Shown here piece by piece: positions 39,556 to 49,119 of a stretch of 64,000 bases of DNA. Both the position numbers and the translations under genes were made by a program. How positions within the stretch are numbered: the first letter of the stretch is position 1; the number at the start of each line of letters is the position of its first letter. The DNA lies in the NCBI GenBank assembly GCA_032622095.1, contig CP136061.1, forward strand, positions 259,938,077 through 260,002,076, in the 5' to 3' direction. The stretch comes from Siphonodentalium dalli (taxonomy: Eukaryota > Mollusca > Scaphopoda > Gadilida > Siphonodentaliidae). The notes under the pieces were generated by a model. The model saw only the letters and a program-made list of their open reading frames with translations, had not been told where the DNA came from and made no database searches.

Positions 39556-39910
39556 ATCCCATTTTTGAACATCAAATATATCAGATTGATTGTTTTATTG
39601 TTATATTCTACAGTTAGACGCGATAATGAGTAACAACGTTTATTTGTGACAAAGTTACTCATGAAATTTCTGTTCTCGGTTAGCAGTATGTTAACCACTA
39701 TCAGCTGACTATTGGCTGTTAGCTAAACAATCACCCATGTTTATATCAGAACATATTCGAAATAATAATCGATAGAAGCATTTCCGGACAGGGGTCTTCG
39801 ATTCATATCTAATATGTTATACCCCTAACATTATATAAAACGCCTTTACAAAGAGATAGATCATTTTTTAAAAGTGGTGTGAGGGTTTATTTTATTGCTA
39901 TTTTTATCCT
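39556..39910 (+). repeat. Partial copy of the dispersed repeat (matches 11240-11560)
   Basis: It starts exactly at the LINE 5' truncation point (AACATCAAATATATCAG). It follows the other copy through TTAGACGCGATAATGAG, GCTGTTAGCTAAACAATC, CCGGACAGGGGTCTTCG and GGTGTGAGGGTTTATTTTAT. Confidence 0.88.
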
Positions 39911-39930
39911 TATTTCATGAAATCGTAATG

Positions 39931-40407
39931 TTAAAGGTACTCAACCCGTAAAGAGGGTCCCCATCTCAACAGATTCCAACAACAACAATCCGATCAGAGG
40001 GTCCTATATTACTATTTCTTTGGCTTTGGGGGTAAAAAATATTTGATTCGAGTCGAGGAACACATCAAACAAAGCTCAGAGTTATTAGATATTGATTTTT
40101 CAAATTTGTTATGTTCTCGAGATGAGTACCAATAACTGCCGTAATCTGCTCTGGATGTGTACCTCAAATCTATTCAAACAGACAAGGATGAATAACTCTA
40201 AAATCAAGTGGTAATTTTAACACAATTTTGACTGAGTTCTGGGCCAGATAATATTCCCGATAATGAAAAATAATAGATTTATAAAATCGATATCTAACAA
40301 ATCTGAGCTTTGATGGGTGACTTCCTCGACTCGAATCAAATATTTTTGACCCCCGAAGCCATTGAAATAGTAATTGAGAGGAGTTTTATCGGGTTGAGTA
40401 CCTTTAA
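39931..40407. mobile_element. TIR MITE, 477 bp, foldback type
   Basis: Perfect 18-bp terminal inverted repeats TTAAAGGTACTCAACCCG and CGGGTTGAGTACCTTTAA. Long subterminal arms also pair: 39995-40095 (TTTGATTCGAGTCGAGGAAC) with 40290-40390. The ends include TTAA, so a TTAA target is possible. No ORF. Half copies lie at 30.1, 35.1 and 57.55 kb. Confidence 0.85.
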
Positions 40408-40579
40408 GATGCACTGTCCTATTTTACACCATATATTCCAGGTTTCTATGTACATTTTTAATTGTCATTTTATTATTTCGACAAATTATTTATATGTTGC
40501 TAACCGTAAACATACGAAGTTGTCGTTCAAGTTTATATCTTTTCGCGTACTTTAATTATAACGTACCGCAGCTGTATTC

Positions 40580-41010
40580 CGGGCTATTGTTGACGGTAAG
40601 TTTCTTTCCGACAGAAAATATAACTTTTTAGTATTTTATTTCGTTTGTCGATTTTTATAGTCGGTGGAAAAACACATTTTAACAATTGGGAATTGATGTG
40701 AAGAACTCCGGTAGAGTGATCAAATAGAAGAGAATAGTCTTGTTCTAAGTAGTTACTTTTACGAATATTATATCCAAATTTACAATACACATCGTTATTC
40801 TTATATATTTATTAAATGCTGTGACTTTCGATGGCCAAATCGTTTTCGTTAGTTTATCGTCGATAGATGCGTCCCGAATCGAGTAATAATTACAATTGAG
40901 CGTAGTTCAGATGCTGTTTTCTATGGAGTGGTACAGCCGATTTGCTTAAGATTTTCGGCGATGTTAGTAGAATGTTACATTCCTCATTCTATTTGATCAC
41001 CATACCGGGG
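40580..41010 (+). repeat. Partial copy of the dispersed repeat (matches 12700-13000)
   Basis: AATTGATGTGAAGAACTCC, AGAGAATAGTCTTGTTC, TAGTTACTTTTACGAATATT and TCCCGAATCGAG follow the first copy. Only one degenerate 55-bp unit is present, against nine at 12.3 kb. Confidence 0.8.
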
Positions 41011-41116
41011 TGTTTCTCATCAATTTAACACGTTTATTTTTTTTCTTCAGCCTAGCATCAATTCCATAATAAAGAGTTTACGTGATGCCTGTGTGAAACG
41101 AATGATGGAAATTCTT

Positions 41117-41462
41117 AACCCTTCCATGACTGGATCATCCTGATTTGTTTGCGAAAACCCTGTGCCAATGCATTCTATCATATATGCGAGTCTCCCATAT
41201 AGGTACATTGACCTAACGGTATTTATGTTGACTTTGTAAGCCAGTGCATTATCTTATATATGCGATCCTCATATGGCAGACTCGCATATATAAGAGAATG
41301 CACTTGCATATTATATATAATGCTGCTCCAGAGCAGACAGTGCAGGTCCCGCCCTGAAAGGGTTAATTACATAGCACTCACGTATGGAGCCCCACCCGGA
41401 CAAAAAGCAGACGACAGTCATCAGTGCACTGTTCTCTGTGACTGGGGCTCAATAAAGGGTTA
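41117..41462. mobile_element. Composite TTAA-flanked piggyBac-like MITE (diverged copy)
   Basis: Runs from TTAACCCTTCCATGACTGG to GGCTCAATAAAGGGTTAA, with an internal AAAGGGTTAATTAC junction near 41357-41370. It contains two decayed palindromes (41164-41211 and 41241-41309) and a GAGCCCCACC ... CTGGGGCTC hairpin with GCAGACGACAG. The module order is the same as at 38.7 kb but reversed, and much more diverged, so this is an older insertion. Confidence 0.8.
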
Positions 41463-42459
41463 ATTATTCAGCGTTTAATCGAAATTTGGATCTTTAATGC
41501 AAGTAATATCGATGGATCATTCCAAACCTATATGTACACCGTATGACATTTAAACGATGACATGCAAGTTTAAAGAGAAGCGCAGAAACGGCCAGTAATA
41601 AAAACTTTCTAAGATTTATGTTAAAATAAGTGTTGATTATTCCCGACAGAAGCTCACTTTAATTGGTGACATGAACTCAAACACATTAGCAATGACAATT
41701 GTTCACTGAATGAAATCTATTCAAGAAATAACTCTTAGTGTAAACAATATTTATGTGGAAAAAAAACCAAAATACACATATAGATACATAGTGATTTAGA
41801 AAGAGGATTGGACAACAAGCAAAATGCTTTTTAAAGTCCTCTCCTCGTGGAATATAAAGTTATTATACAATGCTGCGTACAGTATGTGTTTTTCTTGCAC
41901 GAGTCTAGGTTGTGGTGAAAAGTCATATTGGACAAGACACGCAGTGATTATTTTTGGTATTTGTCCGCACTTAATTCTCTATACAAACCTGTATTTTGAT
42001 CATCAGAAAGCATGATTTGGAACAGTAAACACGGAAGTGAAAAAAAACTCAATGCGAAAGTGAAACGTCTGCTAAATCCACCAGTGTTGCCCGCGCATCA
42101 CAATTTCACCGATTCATTTCGTAATAGAGTTAATTCGTGACGTCACAGAGTCCCGATAAAAAAGTCATATTGGGAGTCCAATATGACATTCGGGAGTCCA
42201 ATGTTACCTTTTCCCGGATTATCACGTGGCGGCTTTTGCACAATCAGAAATAGTGATAGTTAAGGGATCGATAATAATAAATGTTACCTCATTTGACGGA
42301 AATATCACTTGAGGTAAAGCAGACGGGACATATAGTTTTTGTTTGAATTGAATGTTATTACATATTTAGAATTGAGATATGGGTATAACATTGTACTACG
42401 GGAGTTAAGTGAGACAGTGAGGGTGAGGAGAGGAGAGATACGTGCAACATTGATGTTCC
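41463..42459. other. No gene seen
   Basis: AT-rich sequence. A 12-bp direct repeat (GGGAGTCCAATAT and GGGAGTCCAATGT) lies near 42172-42205. A 63-codon ORF at 41824-42015 has no recognisable feature. Confidence 0.4.
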
Positions 42460-43240
42460 CTTAAGATGATGTGAAACACTCCACTGAGGTGGTTTTAATG
42501 AAATAACAACGAATCGTGCCAAAAATAAGTTATTTTCATAAATTTGATATCAAAATAGCAGAAAACAGCGTCATTGCAATAAACTAATTACATGCAGTGA
42601 CTATATTTAACCCTTTACCCAACAGAATGGCCCTGTGCCAATGCATTCTCTTATATATGCGAGTCGACCATAGGTCGCCTCGCATATATAAGAGAATGCA
42701 TTGGCTTAACACATTAAAAATTCTAAAATTGTTAAAGAATGTAAGAAAAAATGGTAAAAAGTGTTAAAAAACAGATTTTTTTTAGGCCAATGCATTCTCT
42801 TATATATGCGAGGCGACCTATGGTCGACTCGCATATATAAGAGAATGCGTTGGCACAGGGCATAACTGTAACTATCACAATGTGGTCAAGGAGCCGATTC
42901 CAATGATATCCATATTTGTATGGTTCTATTGAGACAGACCGAAGATATTTTAGGCTGTTGAAGCTTTATTTGGCCGGTTTTGGCCGGTTTGTTGGGTAAA
43001 GGGTTAACGGAATCATTACCGTAATGTTTATGCCCCATAATTCGTCCCGAATAAAGTGGTAAATATTTACATTCGTGGGTAGTTATAACGTTCTGTTCTC
43101 TAAAATGGTACTGTCGACTTGTTGGACAATTCGAATATCTGAGTTGATTGCTATATGCTTTCAATGGATATAGTGTTTGGATGCTAACTTATAAATTTTA
43201 TTTACTGAAGTAAGTCCGTAACATGTCTTTAGAACCATAG
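42460..43240 (-). repeat. Inverted partial copy of the dispersed repeat, split by a MITE
   Basis: 42460-42606 and 43008-43230 are together the reverse complement of about 12060-11620 (for example TTCCCTTAAGATGATGTGAA, GATATCAAAATAGCAG, TTTATGCCCCATAATTCG). The MITE sits between them at TTAA, and removing it with one TTAA restores continuity with the other copy. Confidence 0.88.
42607..43007. mobile_element. TTAA-flanked piggyBac-like MITE with palindrome pair
   Basis: TTAA-CCCTTTACCCAACA at 42607 and TGTTGGGTAAAGGG-TTAA at 43007. Inside are palindromes 42637-42705 and 42786-42854, and a spacer shared in reverse with 38790-38930 (for example GGTTCTATTGAGACAGACCG). The empty site in the other copy of the host repeat (ATTTAGCGGAATC near 11905) against ATATTTAACGGAATC here supports a TTAA target duplication. 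Confidence 0.9.
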
Positions 43241-43500
43241 GCAGTATCAAATAGTTTTCGTGAACATTTTAGGCACACGGTATATAGGCGTGGTCATATC
43301 ACTCGGTATTATTTTGATACCGGAAAAATTCAAAGGCGAATATTATTATCTATAGTCGGAGCGCATAAACCGCGGTATGGCATTAAATGTGGTCATTAAT
43401 AGGACATCTTGTTCGCGTCGTTCATAGAGCACACGAGTGTATGTTTCACGAATCCGTGGCTAAAATTCATTCATTTGTTGCATGTTATTCTGTTGAGTGA
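43241..43500. other. Left flank of the Polinton, no terminal repeat recognised
   Basis: AT-rich sequence with no match that I could find to the right side near 54.8 kb. The left Polinton boundary lies here or close by. Confidence 0.35.
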
Positions 43501-43527
43501 TGGTGAAAAGGGCCGTTTTATTTCAGA

Positions 43528-44030
43528 TCACAAGAAAAGTGGATAAGGGGTCTTTATGAACTCAAATTCATCCGCTTTGTTCAACTCCTGAAACACAAGC
43601 GTACCCTCGATGAGAGATGGAAATATACCTTTCGGTACACTCACATCCTTCAATGGGGATACTCCTAATCTGTATTCCCTTTTCTCTCTCCAAAACACGA
43701 GTTTTCTCTGTAGAAGGGTTGCTGCTATCGTGAGCAAGATATATGTTGTGCCAAGCCATTCGATGTGCTCTATCTCTTGTCCATTGGACAGTGTAGGGTT
43801 GAAAGCCCACGTTGTACAGACAAGAGTGAAAAGTTCAAAGAACTTTTCACCTGTACCATACACTGCCCAGGAAAGGGTCTTCCACACCACTATGTCCATC
43901 GGGGCCGATACGCGGATGACACTGACATAAGATCCAAGATCAGTAGCAGCGTATTCCATCGTGGAGAAATGATATGAGATAATTGGATTTTGTTATGTGT
44001 AAAACGCGCGGGCGTCGTTGACGACGCCAT
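43528..44030 (-). pseudogene. Polinton accessory gene (left), similar to the gene at 53.6 kb
   Basis: A 143-codon frame (43959-43528) with WKTLSWAVYGTGEKFFELF and IAATLLQRKLVFWREKREY. It resembles the plus-strand gene at 53597, which has WKSLSLATTGYVDNFFDIY and LAATLLQRSIMIF at corresponding places. A better start may be the ATG at 44030 (MASSTTPARF), which matches the start of the gene at 54728, but that frame is offset by a frameshift. Function unknown. The hydrophobic stretch around ILLTIAATLL could be membrane-associated. The end of the gene shares AAACGGCCCTTTTCA (minus strand) with the 3' end of the 54.7-kb gene. Confidence 0.6.
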
Positions 44031-44159
44031 TGCGTTTTTCTACAAATTTTCCCCGAACGTCAATTCAAATGTGCTTCTTTTTGGTGAATTAAGATCTTCA
44101 TCGACATTGCCGAAGACAATCATTAAAAACAGACACTGTTTATTTAACAACATAACTTT

Positions 44160-44345
44160 TATTTTTTGAATTAAGAATCAACATATTTACAACTGACCAT
44201 GAATTTATCATATTTACAATCAATAATTGGTAATGCAATGAACATATTTTACATTTGGTAATACATTTCATCAATAATTAACAATCAACATATTTACAAT
44301 TGATTATGATTTTAACATATTTACAATCAATAATTGACAATGAAC
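44160..44345. repeat. AT-rich degenerate short repeats after the protease
   Basis: CATATTTACAATCAATAATTG and close variants recur about three times between 44175 and 44340. No coding frame. Confidence 0.6.
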
Positions 44346-44353
44346 ACATTGCA

Positions 44354-44891
44354 TCAGTAATTAAATTCACAGTAAGTCTTACAAGTTTGTGAAATGCATG
44401 TTTTGGGTAATGTTTCTGATTCTTTTCGTATGGGCTCATAGTTTCTATGAAACCAATCAAATACTTTTCTATCATTTTTGAAGTAGTCACCATCAAAATT
44501 AATTTCAAATAATACTTTTATACCATATCCGCTTTTCAAGAAATGTAGAGCAAATATGCAGTAGATACCACACACGTTTGTACCGTGTAACCGTGTTGTT
44601 GAACCGCCCAACGTTTATTTTACATTCGATCGAATTTCTTTGAATACATGATTTGATATACTTATCAATAACTGGTATCCCAAATGAGTCGAAATATGTT
44701 GCAATGTTTCCACTGAAGAACAGTGCAACCCAGAGTCCACCTGGTGTTTCTGACGTGTGTGTATTTACTATGTATGCTTTTACACGATGAGGTTTCTCGT
44801 ATGGTAACTGATCTTTTTCACACACCACACCATACAATGAACAGAGATAGGATGATTTGTCTAGCATATGATGAAGTTCGCTAGTGTTCAT
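44354..44891 (-). pseudogene. Adenain-like cysteine protease of the Polinton, broken
   Basis: Polinton PRO matures capsid proteins. The N-terminal frame (44891-44505) has VNTHTSETPGGLWVALFFSG followed by YFDSFGIPV, the family's 'NTH.S..PGEHWVA.YF...YFDSFG'. The C-terminal frame (44611-44354) has TNVCGIYCIFALHFL with the catalytic Cys. The two frames overlap but do not join: a frameshift lies near 44600. In addition, the expected catalytic His of GEHW reads Leu (GGLW), so activity would be lost even without the frameshift. The acidic residue (YFDSFG) is kept. It follows the unknown gene ending at 44881, with a short overlap. Confidence 0.85.
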
Positions 44892-45290
44892 CTTCGTAGT
44901 ATTTTTTTACCTTTTCACACCACAAGTCAACAAAAACCGAATTAAATTTGTTACAGTTTGCATGAACAGCTTCCTTTATATCTTTCCAAAGTTTGAATGC
45001 CTCAAATGTCTCTTGTGGTGTAAATGATTCTATTTCTGGATACCATTGTTCCATAACTCGGTAAATGTTCAATTTAAGTAGTGCTATATCAATGAACATA
45101 TCTGCCCATTGTATAGGTGGTGTCCTTCACAATTGAGTGTCACTTCTTTTGAAATTTGATTTTGTATTTCATGAACGAAACATTTCTCGAAAGTTTTCCG
45201 AACTTTGTCAAGGATAGGAACACAATATGGAATGAAATCGAGTCCTCCAACTTGCAGACTCAATTTTTCCTCCAAATGCAATCCATCCAT
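44881..45290 (-). pseudogene. Polinton protein of unknown function between capsid and protease
   Basis: Two frames, 45290-45084 (starts MDGLHLEEKLSLQVGGLDF) and 45099-44881 (contains MEQWYPEIESF and FVDLWCEKVKKYYED), overlap by a few bases and probably form one gene of about 135 codons with a frameshift near 45100. It starts 5 bp after the major capsid stop and overlaps the protease start, so it belongs to the same transcription block. I do not recognise a domain. The position fits small structural genes of Polintons. Confidence 0.5.
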
Positions 45291-45294
45291 GCTT

Positions 45295-46574
45295 TTAATA
45301 ATCTGTTATTATTTCACGCAAACTGTTGATTTCAATTTCATTATCGAACTCAGCATAGACTATCACGTTGATCACTGAAACTAGAGCTGCAGCAAACTGA
45401 AGCTCTAACCTTATGTTACCGGTTTTTATAGGATGCAAATGTCCTTCCTCTGCTCCTTGGTCAGGTCTGAGGTCGTAACCCCAGAAACAATAACCATTCA
45501 TGTATGTTTCGAGATTCAAACGAAAGGATTTGTTTTGTCGAAACATACCCGAAGACTGATACAGTGATAATAAGATCTTATGCATTGTTCTGATGCAAAG
45601 TTTGGTTCAAATGACCGGTTATGAATGGTATGCCCGTCGTGACTAACTTCAATCTCGTTCAGATTGAAGTGTTGGAAATGGAATGGGTTCGTTTCAATAT
45701 CACCATTCATATCATTGTTTGATACCAAGCCTATGAACAGTCTCTTTGGCAATTGTCCTCGAAAAAGGTGATCTTCAATTTTTGATCTAAGCGCTGCACC
45801 AATAGTGAATGTTTTCACTTCAACTCTTCTAATCGGTATTTTCATATTTCTCTGTATTATTGTTTGGTTCAAGTTATTTGCTACTGCTGGCATCGGCGTA
45901 ATTGTACGAACATTGAAAACAGCCGTTTCAAACACTATTTTTCCGTCGCCTTGACCAATTAAAGAGAATTTTGGATTGGCTCTATTGAGACGAATTCTTA
46001 TCTCAATTCCATTTGGTAAGTATTTCTCTTGTAGAAATATATCTGTGTGTAAACGGCCACACAATTCTATTGTTTTACTACCTGCTATGATTGCTTGGCG
46101 AGATTTAAATCCATCATTATTACCAGCTTTAGTGTTTTCGGTGAACTGTTTAGCGGTATCTGGATACCACAGTTCTAGTGCAGCAAGTTGATTTTCTTTT
46201 CATTCACCAGAATAGGCTCAATAAGGATAGTTATCTCCGTTCGCTGTTACAAGTTTGTTATTTAGGTAAATATCGATACTACTGAACATGCTAAGGAAAA
46301 CATTGCTAATAGGCGCAATTTCAGTAGCATCAACCAAGTTTGTGCCATCTGCTTTTGTGATTTTGAATTTAAGGTACAAATATGATTGATTCACATCTGT
46401 CCATTTTTCAGTTTGAGGCGGGATTACAAATTCTATCGGTGCGGAATTATTCAAAGAGCTAATCGGGTGATGTTCTATCCATTGTGATTCCAACATCGTT
46501 GTCATTGTTGGTGGAACATCAGAAGCATCTAACTCGGACTTGCTGCATTCGCATGAACCATTTTGCATCATCAT
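45295..46574 (-). pseudogene. Polinton major capsid protein (F54H12.2-like, double jelly-roll)
   Basis: The N-terminal part (46574-46218) has CSKSELDASDVPPT, QWIEHHPIS, IEFVIPPQTEKW, YLYLKFKITKADGT and NGDNYPY, diagnostic of F54H12.2-type capsid proteins. The same frame continues past two TGA codons (in codons for YPY*AY and SGE*KEN; the first is consistent with CGA-to-TGA decay) into ELCGRLHTDIFLQEKYLPNG and EIRIRLNRANPKF. After a frameshift near 45590 the C-terminus follows (45585-45295), with LSLYQSSGMF, GYCFWGYDLRPDQ and NIRLELQFAAAL. Total length, about 425 codons, is a little short of typical. It would form the hexon-like shell of a virion. Confidence 0.93.
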
Positions 46575-46576
46575 GA

Positions 46577-46790
46577 TTAATCAAATCTATCGAGAGATCG
46601 TTTTGATTTCTTTACAGGCATTTTAGTGGACTTACTTCTAACTGGTTTGCGAGAAGAATGATTTTTCAAAGACCGCGATGATCTATTTATGCCATTTGGT
46701 GTTGATATTTTCTTTATTGTTTCCCTTCCAAAAGATTTCAATGCTTCTTTACCTTGTTTCAAAAATACTACTTTTGGACTTGGTATTTTT
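46577..46790 (-). pseudogene. Small basic Polinton protein (minor capsid/core-like)
   Basis: An open frame from about 46790 to the stop at 46577 contains VVFLKQGKEALKSFGRETIK followed by a Lys/Arg/Ser-rich tail ending KKSKRSLDRFD. The 'LKQG..AL...G.ET.K' helix resembles the basic protein encoded just before the capsid gene in many Polintons, which is normally longer. No ATG is visible; the frame probably starts inside a deleted region. It stops 3 bp before the capsid start. Confidence 0.5.
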
Positions 46791-47035
46791 ACTCTCGAAT
46801 GATGTCACTCGTAATATCGGTGCCTCAACATCACTAACAATTGTATAATCAGCAATGTCAGAATAAACAAACAACTGATTATGCTCGCATTTAAATCAAC
46901 TCAATATGGAAATGATATCGAAGGAGTAGCAAATGTAACACTCTCTGATTCTGTTCTGTAACCAAGTTTATCCAAAAGAGCTCTGGGGAGTGCAAGACCT
47001 ACTTTGGTATAGCTATTGGTTGAAATTTTAACTCG
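46749..47035 (-). pseudogene. C-terminal remnant of the Polinton minor capsid (penton) protein
   Basis: Two pieces: KISTNSYTKVGLALPRALL then DKLGYR (frame of the integrase, 47035-46901), and after a stop and frameshift QLFVYSDIADYTIVSDVEAP then ILRVTSFESK (about 46875-46749). The second matches the family's strongly conserved 'LYVYCDI.....VGD..APLLRIV' tail. The N-terminal two thirds are gone. The first piece is joined directly to the integrase C-terminal region, so a deletion fused the two genes. Confidence 0.7.
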
Positions 47036-47845
47036 AGTCCAGTTTGGTAAATAACCCTTTTCAAATGTTCTTTTGGTTTTGTTGATACGAACCAAGTCAC
47101 CCACTTTCAGTGTAGAATTTCCTTTTTTAATTCCTGTTCCATATAGATTTTTGGAAATTTCAGCTTCAGTTTTCAAAGTAACTTCCGACAGTTTCGATTT
47201 TATGCTACGGTGATAATTATTATTGTAAGAATCTACTAGGGGTTGTAATACATCAATATTTCTTGAAGTTTTATTGTGCGTGAAATACTTCTACATACGA
47301 GTTTTTAAAGTTCTTTGAAATCGCTCAACAATACTTGCTTTAGTCTCTGGATTCTCAGTTGTGAAGAAATGAATGCTTTCTGATCGCAGAAATTTCAAAA
47401 ACTTTTCATTTTTGAATTCAGCTTGAAACGATTTTGGTTTACGTTTTGAAGATTTCAAAATTTTCCTGAATGATTCGATTAAAGTTTGTCCAGATTTATC
47501 GTGGATTGGTAGTACCCACGCAAATTTTGAAAAAACGTCTATAACACACAACAGATATCTGTAATTATCATTATGTTTTTTCAAATTCTGAAGATCAGCT
47601 AAATCTGCCTGCCATTGAATATCAATTCCAGCTACAACAGTCTTTCTACGTTGGAATTTTCGAATTATTGGTATGTGTAAAGTATATGTCGACTGGCCTT
47701 GCAACCATTTCTTCACATCTATGAGTTTTATTTGTTTATTTTGCCTTTTCGCTTCATCAAAAAGCTTCTTTACACCGCCATAACTTCCAACTTTCTTTGG
47801 ATTATAGAAAATTATAGATAACTCTTCATCTAGTATGGATCCCAT
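47035..47845 (-). pseudogene. Polinton integrase (retroviral rve type), one nonsense codon and a lost tail
   Basis: Starts MGSILDEELSIIFYNPKKVG and has SYGGVKKLFDEAKRQNKQI, the usual N-terminal region. The DDE core is visible: WQADLADL (first Asp), VIDVFSKFAWVLPI (second Asp), NPETKASIVERFQRTLKTRM (Glu). Next codon is TAG where Trp is usual (LKTRM*KYFTHN), then the same frame goes on through DSYNNNYHRSIK and the SH3-like KVGDLVRINKTKRTFEKGYL. It should continue with 'PNWTEEIFTI', but after PNWT the sequence switches to minor capsid sequence. The enzyme would insert the element and make 6-bp duplications. The catalytic triad is intact, but the C-terminus is lost. Confidence 0.92.
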
Positions 47846-48539
47846 TGTGTTTTTTCTGTTTTAATACCCGTTGGTGTCAACCTATCTGCTATTTTAGTTT
47901 TGAATGTCTTGCTTTTATACCTTTCATTGGTGTGAATCGATGAGAATCAAATCGTTTTGGTTTTATGCTTTGTACCGGAGTTTCAAAAATCATCATCTGA
48001 ATCATCTTTCAAATGTTTTTTAATCCAAAGCCAACGGTTTATGTTCCCTACAAAATCTTGAAGTACATTAAGTTCGCTCAATCCTTGTGAAAAGGTTTCC
48101 CAACCTGTTGGTTCGAAACATTTTCTTTGTCGTACAATATCATTGAGGAGATCAACAATATTTGATCCTCTAATAACTTTTTCGCCATATGTTAATTGTC
48201 CATGTTCATCAAACTTCATTTGCGGATGTTTTGAAATCAGTTGTAAAAGTTGTTCAGTTTTTTTTCTCATCTTTAACGGAATACTTTCTAGGACATCCAT
48301 ATGATGATTAAATGGTTGTTCTGTTTTCGGGGTTGAAATAGCTCTAACTGATTTTTGAGAAGTTTTCAATTTGTGCAAAGTTGTACCATATAATTGAACC
48401 TTCTCAGATTCTGACAAATTTTGATCAGAAACTGAATTAAATTCTCTGCTTAGGTGGTAATTTCGGATTAGTTAGACTTATTCTCCATTTTTTAATGTCA
48501 TCCAACATTTTGAAGTGAACAGCGACCATTTTCTTCATG
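47846..48539 (-). pseudogene. Conserved Polinton protein next to the integrase, function unknown
   Basis: The start is probably the ATG at 48539 (MKKMVAVHFKMLDDIKKW). After a frameshift near 48440 the main frame 48417-47983 follows: NLSESEKVQLYGTTLHKLKT, VLESIPLKMRKKTEQLLQLI, QLTYGEKVIRGSNIVDLLND and PTGWETFSQGLSELNV, an order familiar from Polinton proteins upstream of the integrase in several animals. A run of five T near 47985 shifts the frame again; the open continuation has ETPVQSIKPKRFD and, after one more break, ends WDPY overlapping the integrase start. No catalytic motif is visible. Expected length about 230 codons. Confidence 0.7.
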
Positions 48540-48545
48540 TTTAAC

Positions 48546-48735
48546 CGCTAAGTATTCCAGCGACTGCTTTACCAAGCATTGTTGCTAGCATAAGAAGTGG
48601 TAAAAATCCTCCTTTTTGGTTTAAAATTTGTTTGTTTTTCGTTTCAAAGATGTTGATTTGCTGTCAAGTTCTCTGACTAGTCTACACCTCGGACTAAGTT
48701 TGCGCTTCTGAGCGTCTGTTAGTTTAAATTGCCTT
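48546..48735 (-). pseudogene. Small Polinton protein with GGFLPLL tail
   Basis: A basic N-terminal part (RQFKLTDAQKRKLSPRCRLV, then KSTSLKRKTNK) and, after a frameshift near 48620, a hydrophobic tail LNQKGGFLPLLMLATMLGKA ending at TAA (48546-48548). The 'T..Q..K' opening plus 'GGFLPLL' tail is recurrent in Polinton and adintovirus genomes and compares with small adenoviral core or membrane-active proteins. That functional link is inference. Confidence 0.6.
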
Positions 48736-49119
48736 TTAAAATATTTTTACAGCATTCTGACATGCAATCCTGTCTTGATATTCAGCAAAGCGAGTGAAAT
48801 TATTTTCAACTAATCCACCAATTTCGTTTATTTTGTTTTTAGGAACACCATGAAATATCCAATAATCTGAAAACAGTTGATCCAATATATCCATTAAGAA
48901 ATCAGTTTCAAATTCTGATCTCTCAATCAAACATCTCAATCGACTCTGCTCCTCAGAGAAATGTCCGTTCAGCAATGTTTGCACTATAATTTAACTTTCC
49001 CTCAAAAACTAAGTTTGTTTAAGTTCTCGTTTGATTTCTTGATCCATTTTTGACATTTCGACCAAGTTATTATAAATTTTCATAAGCATCTCTGCTGGTA
49101 ACACATCAATTCCATCCAT
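48736..49119 (-). pseudogene. Polinton accessory gene downstream of polymerase, F-box-like start
   Basis: The ATG at 49119 overlaps the polymerase stop codon (TATGGATGGAATTGATG on the minus strand), a typical compact-genome arrangement. The first frame reads MDGIDVLPAEMLMKIYNNLV and ends at 49009. The 'LP.E...KIY..L' spacing resembles the start of an F-box, though it is short. A later frame, 48984-48736, has RLRCLIERSEFETDFLMDIL and GVPKNKINEIGGLVENNF and may be the same gene after breaks. Function unknown. Confidence 0.4.
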
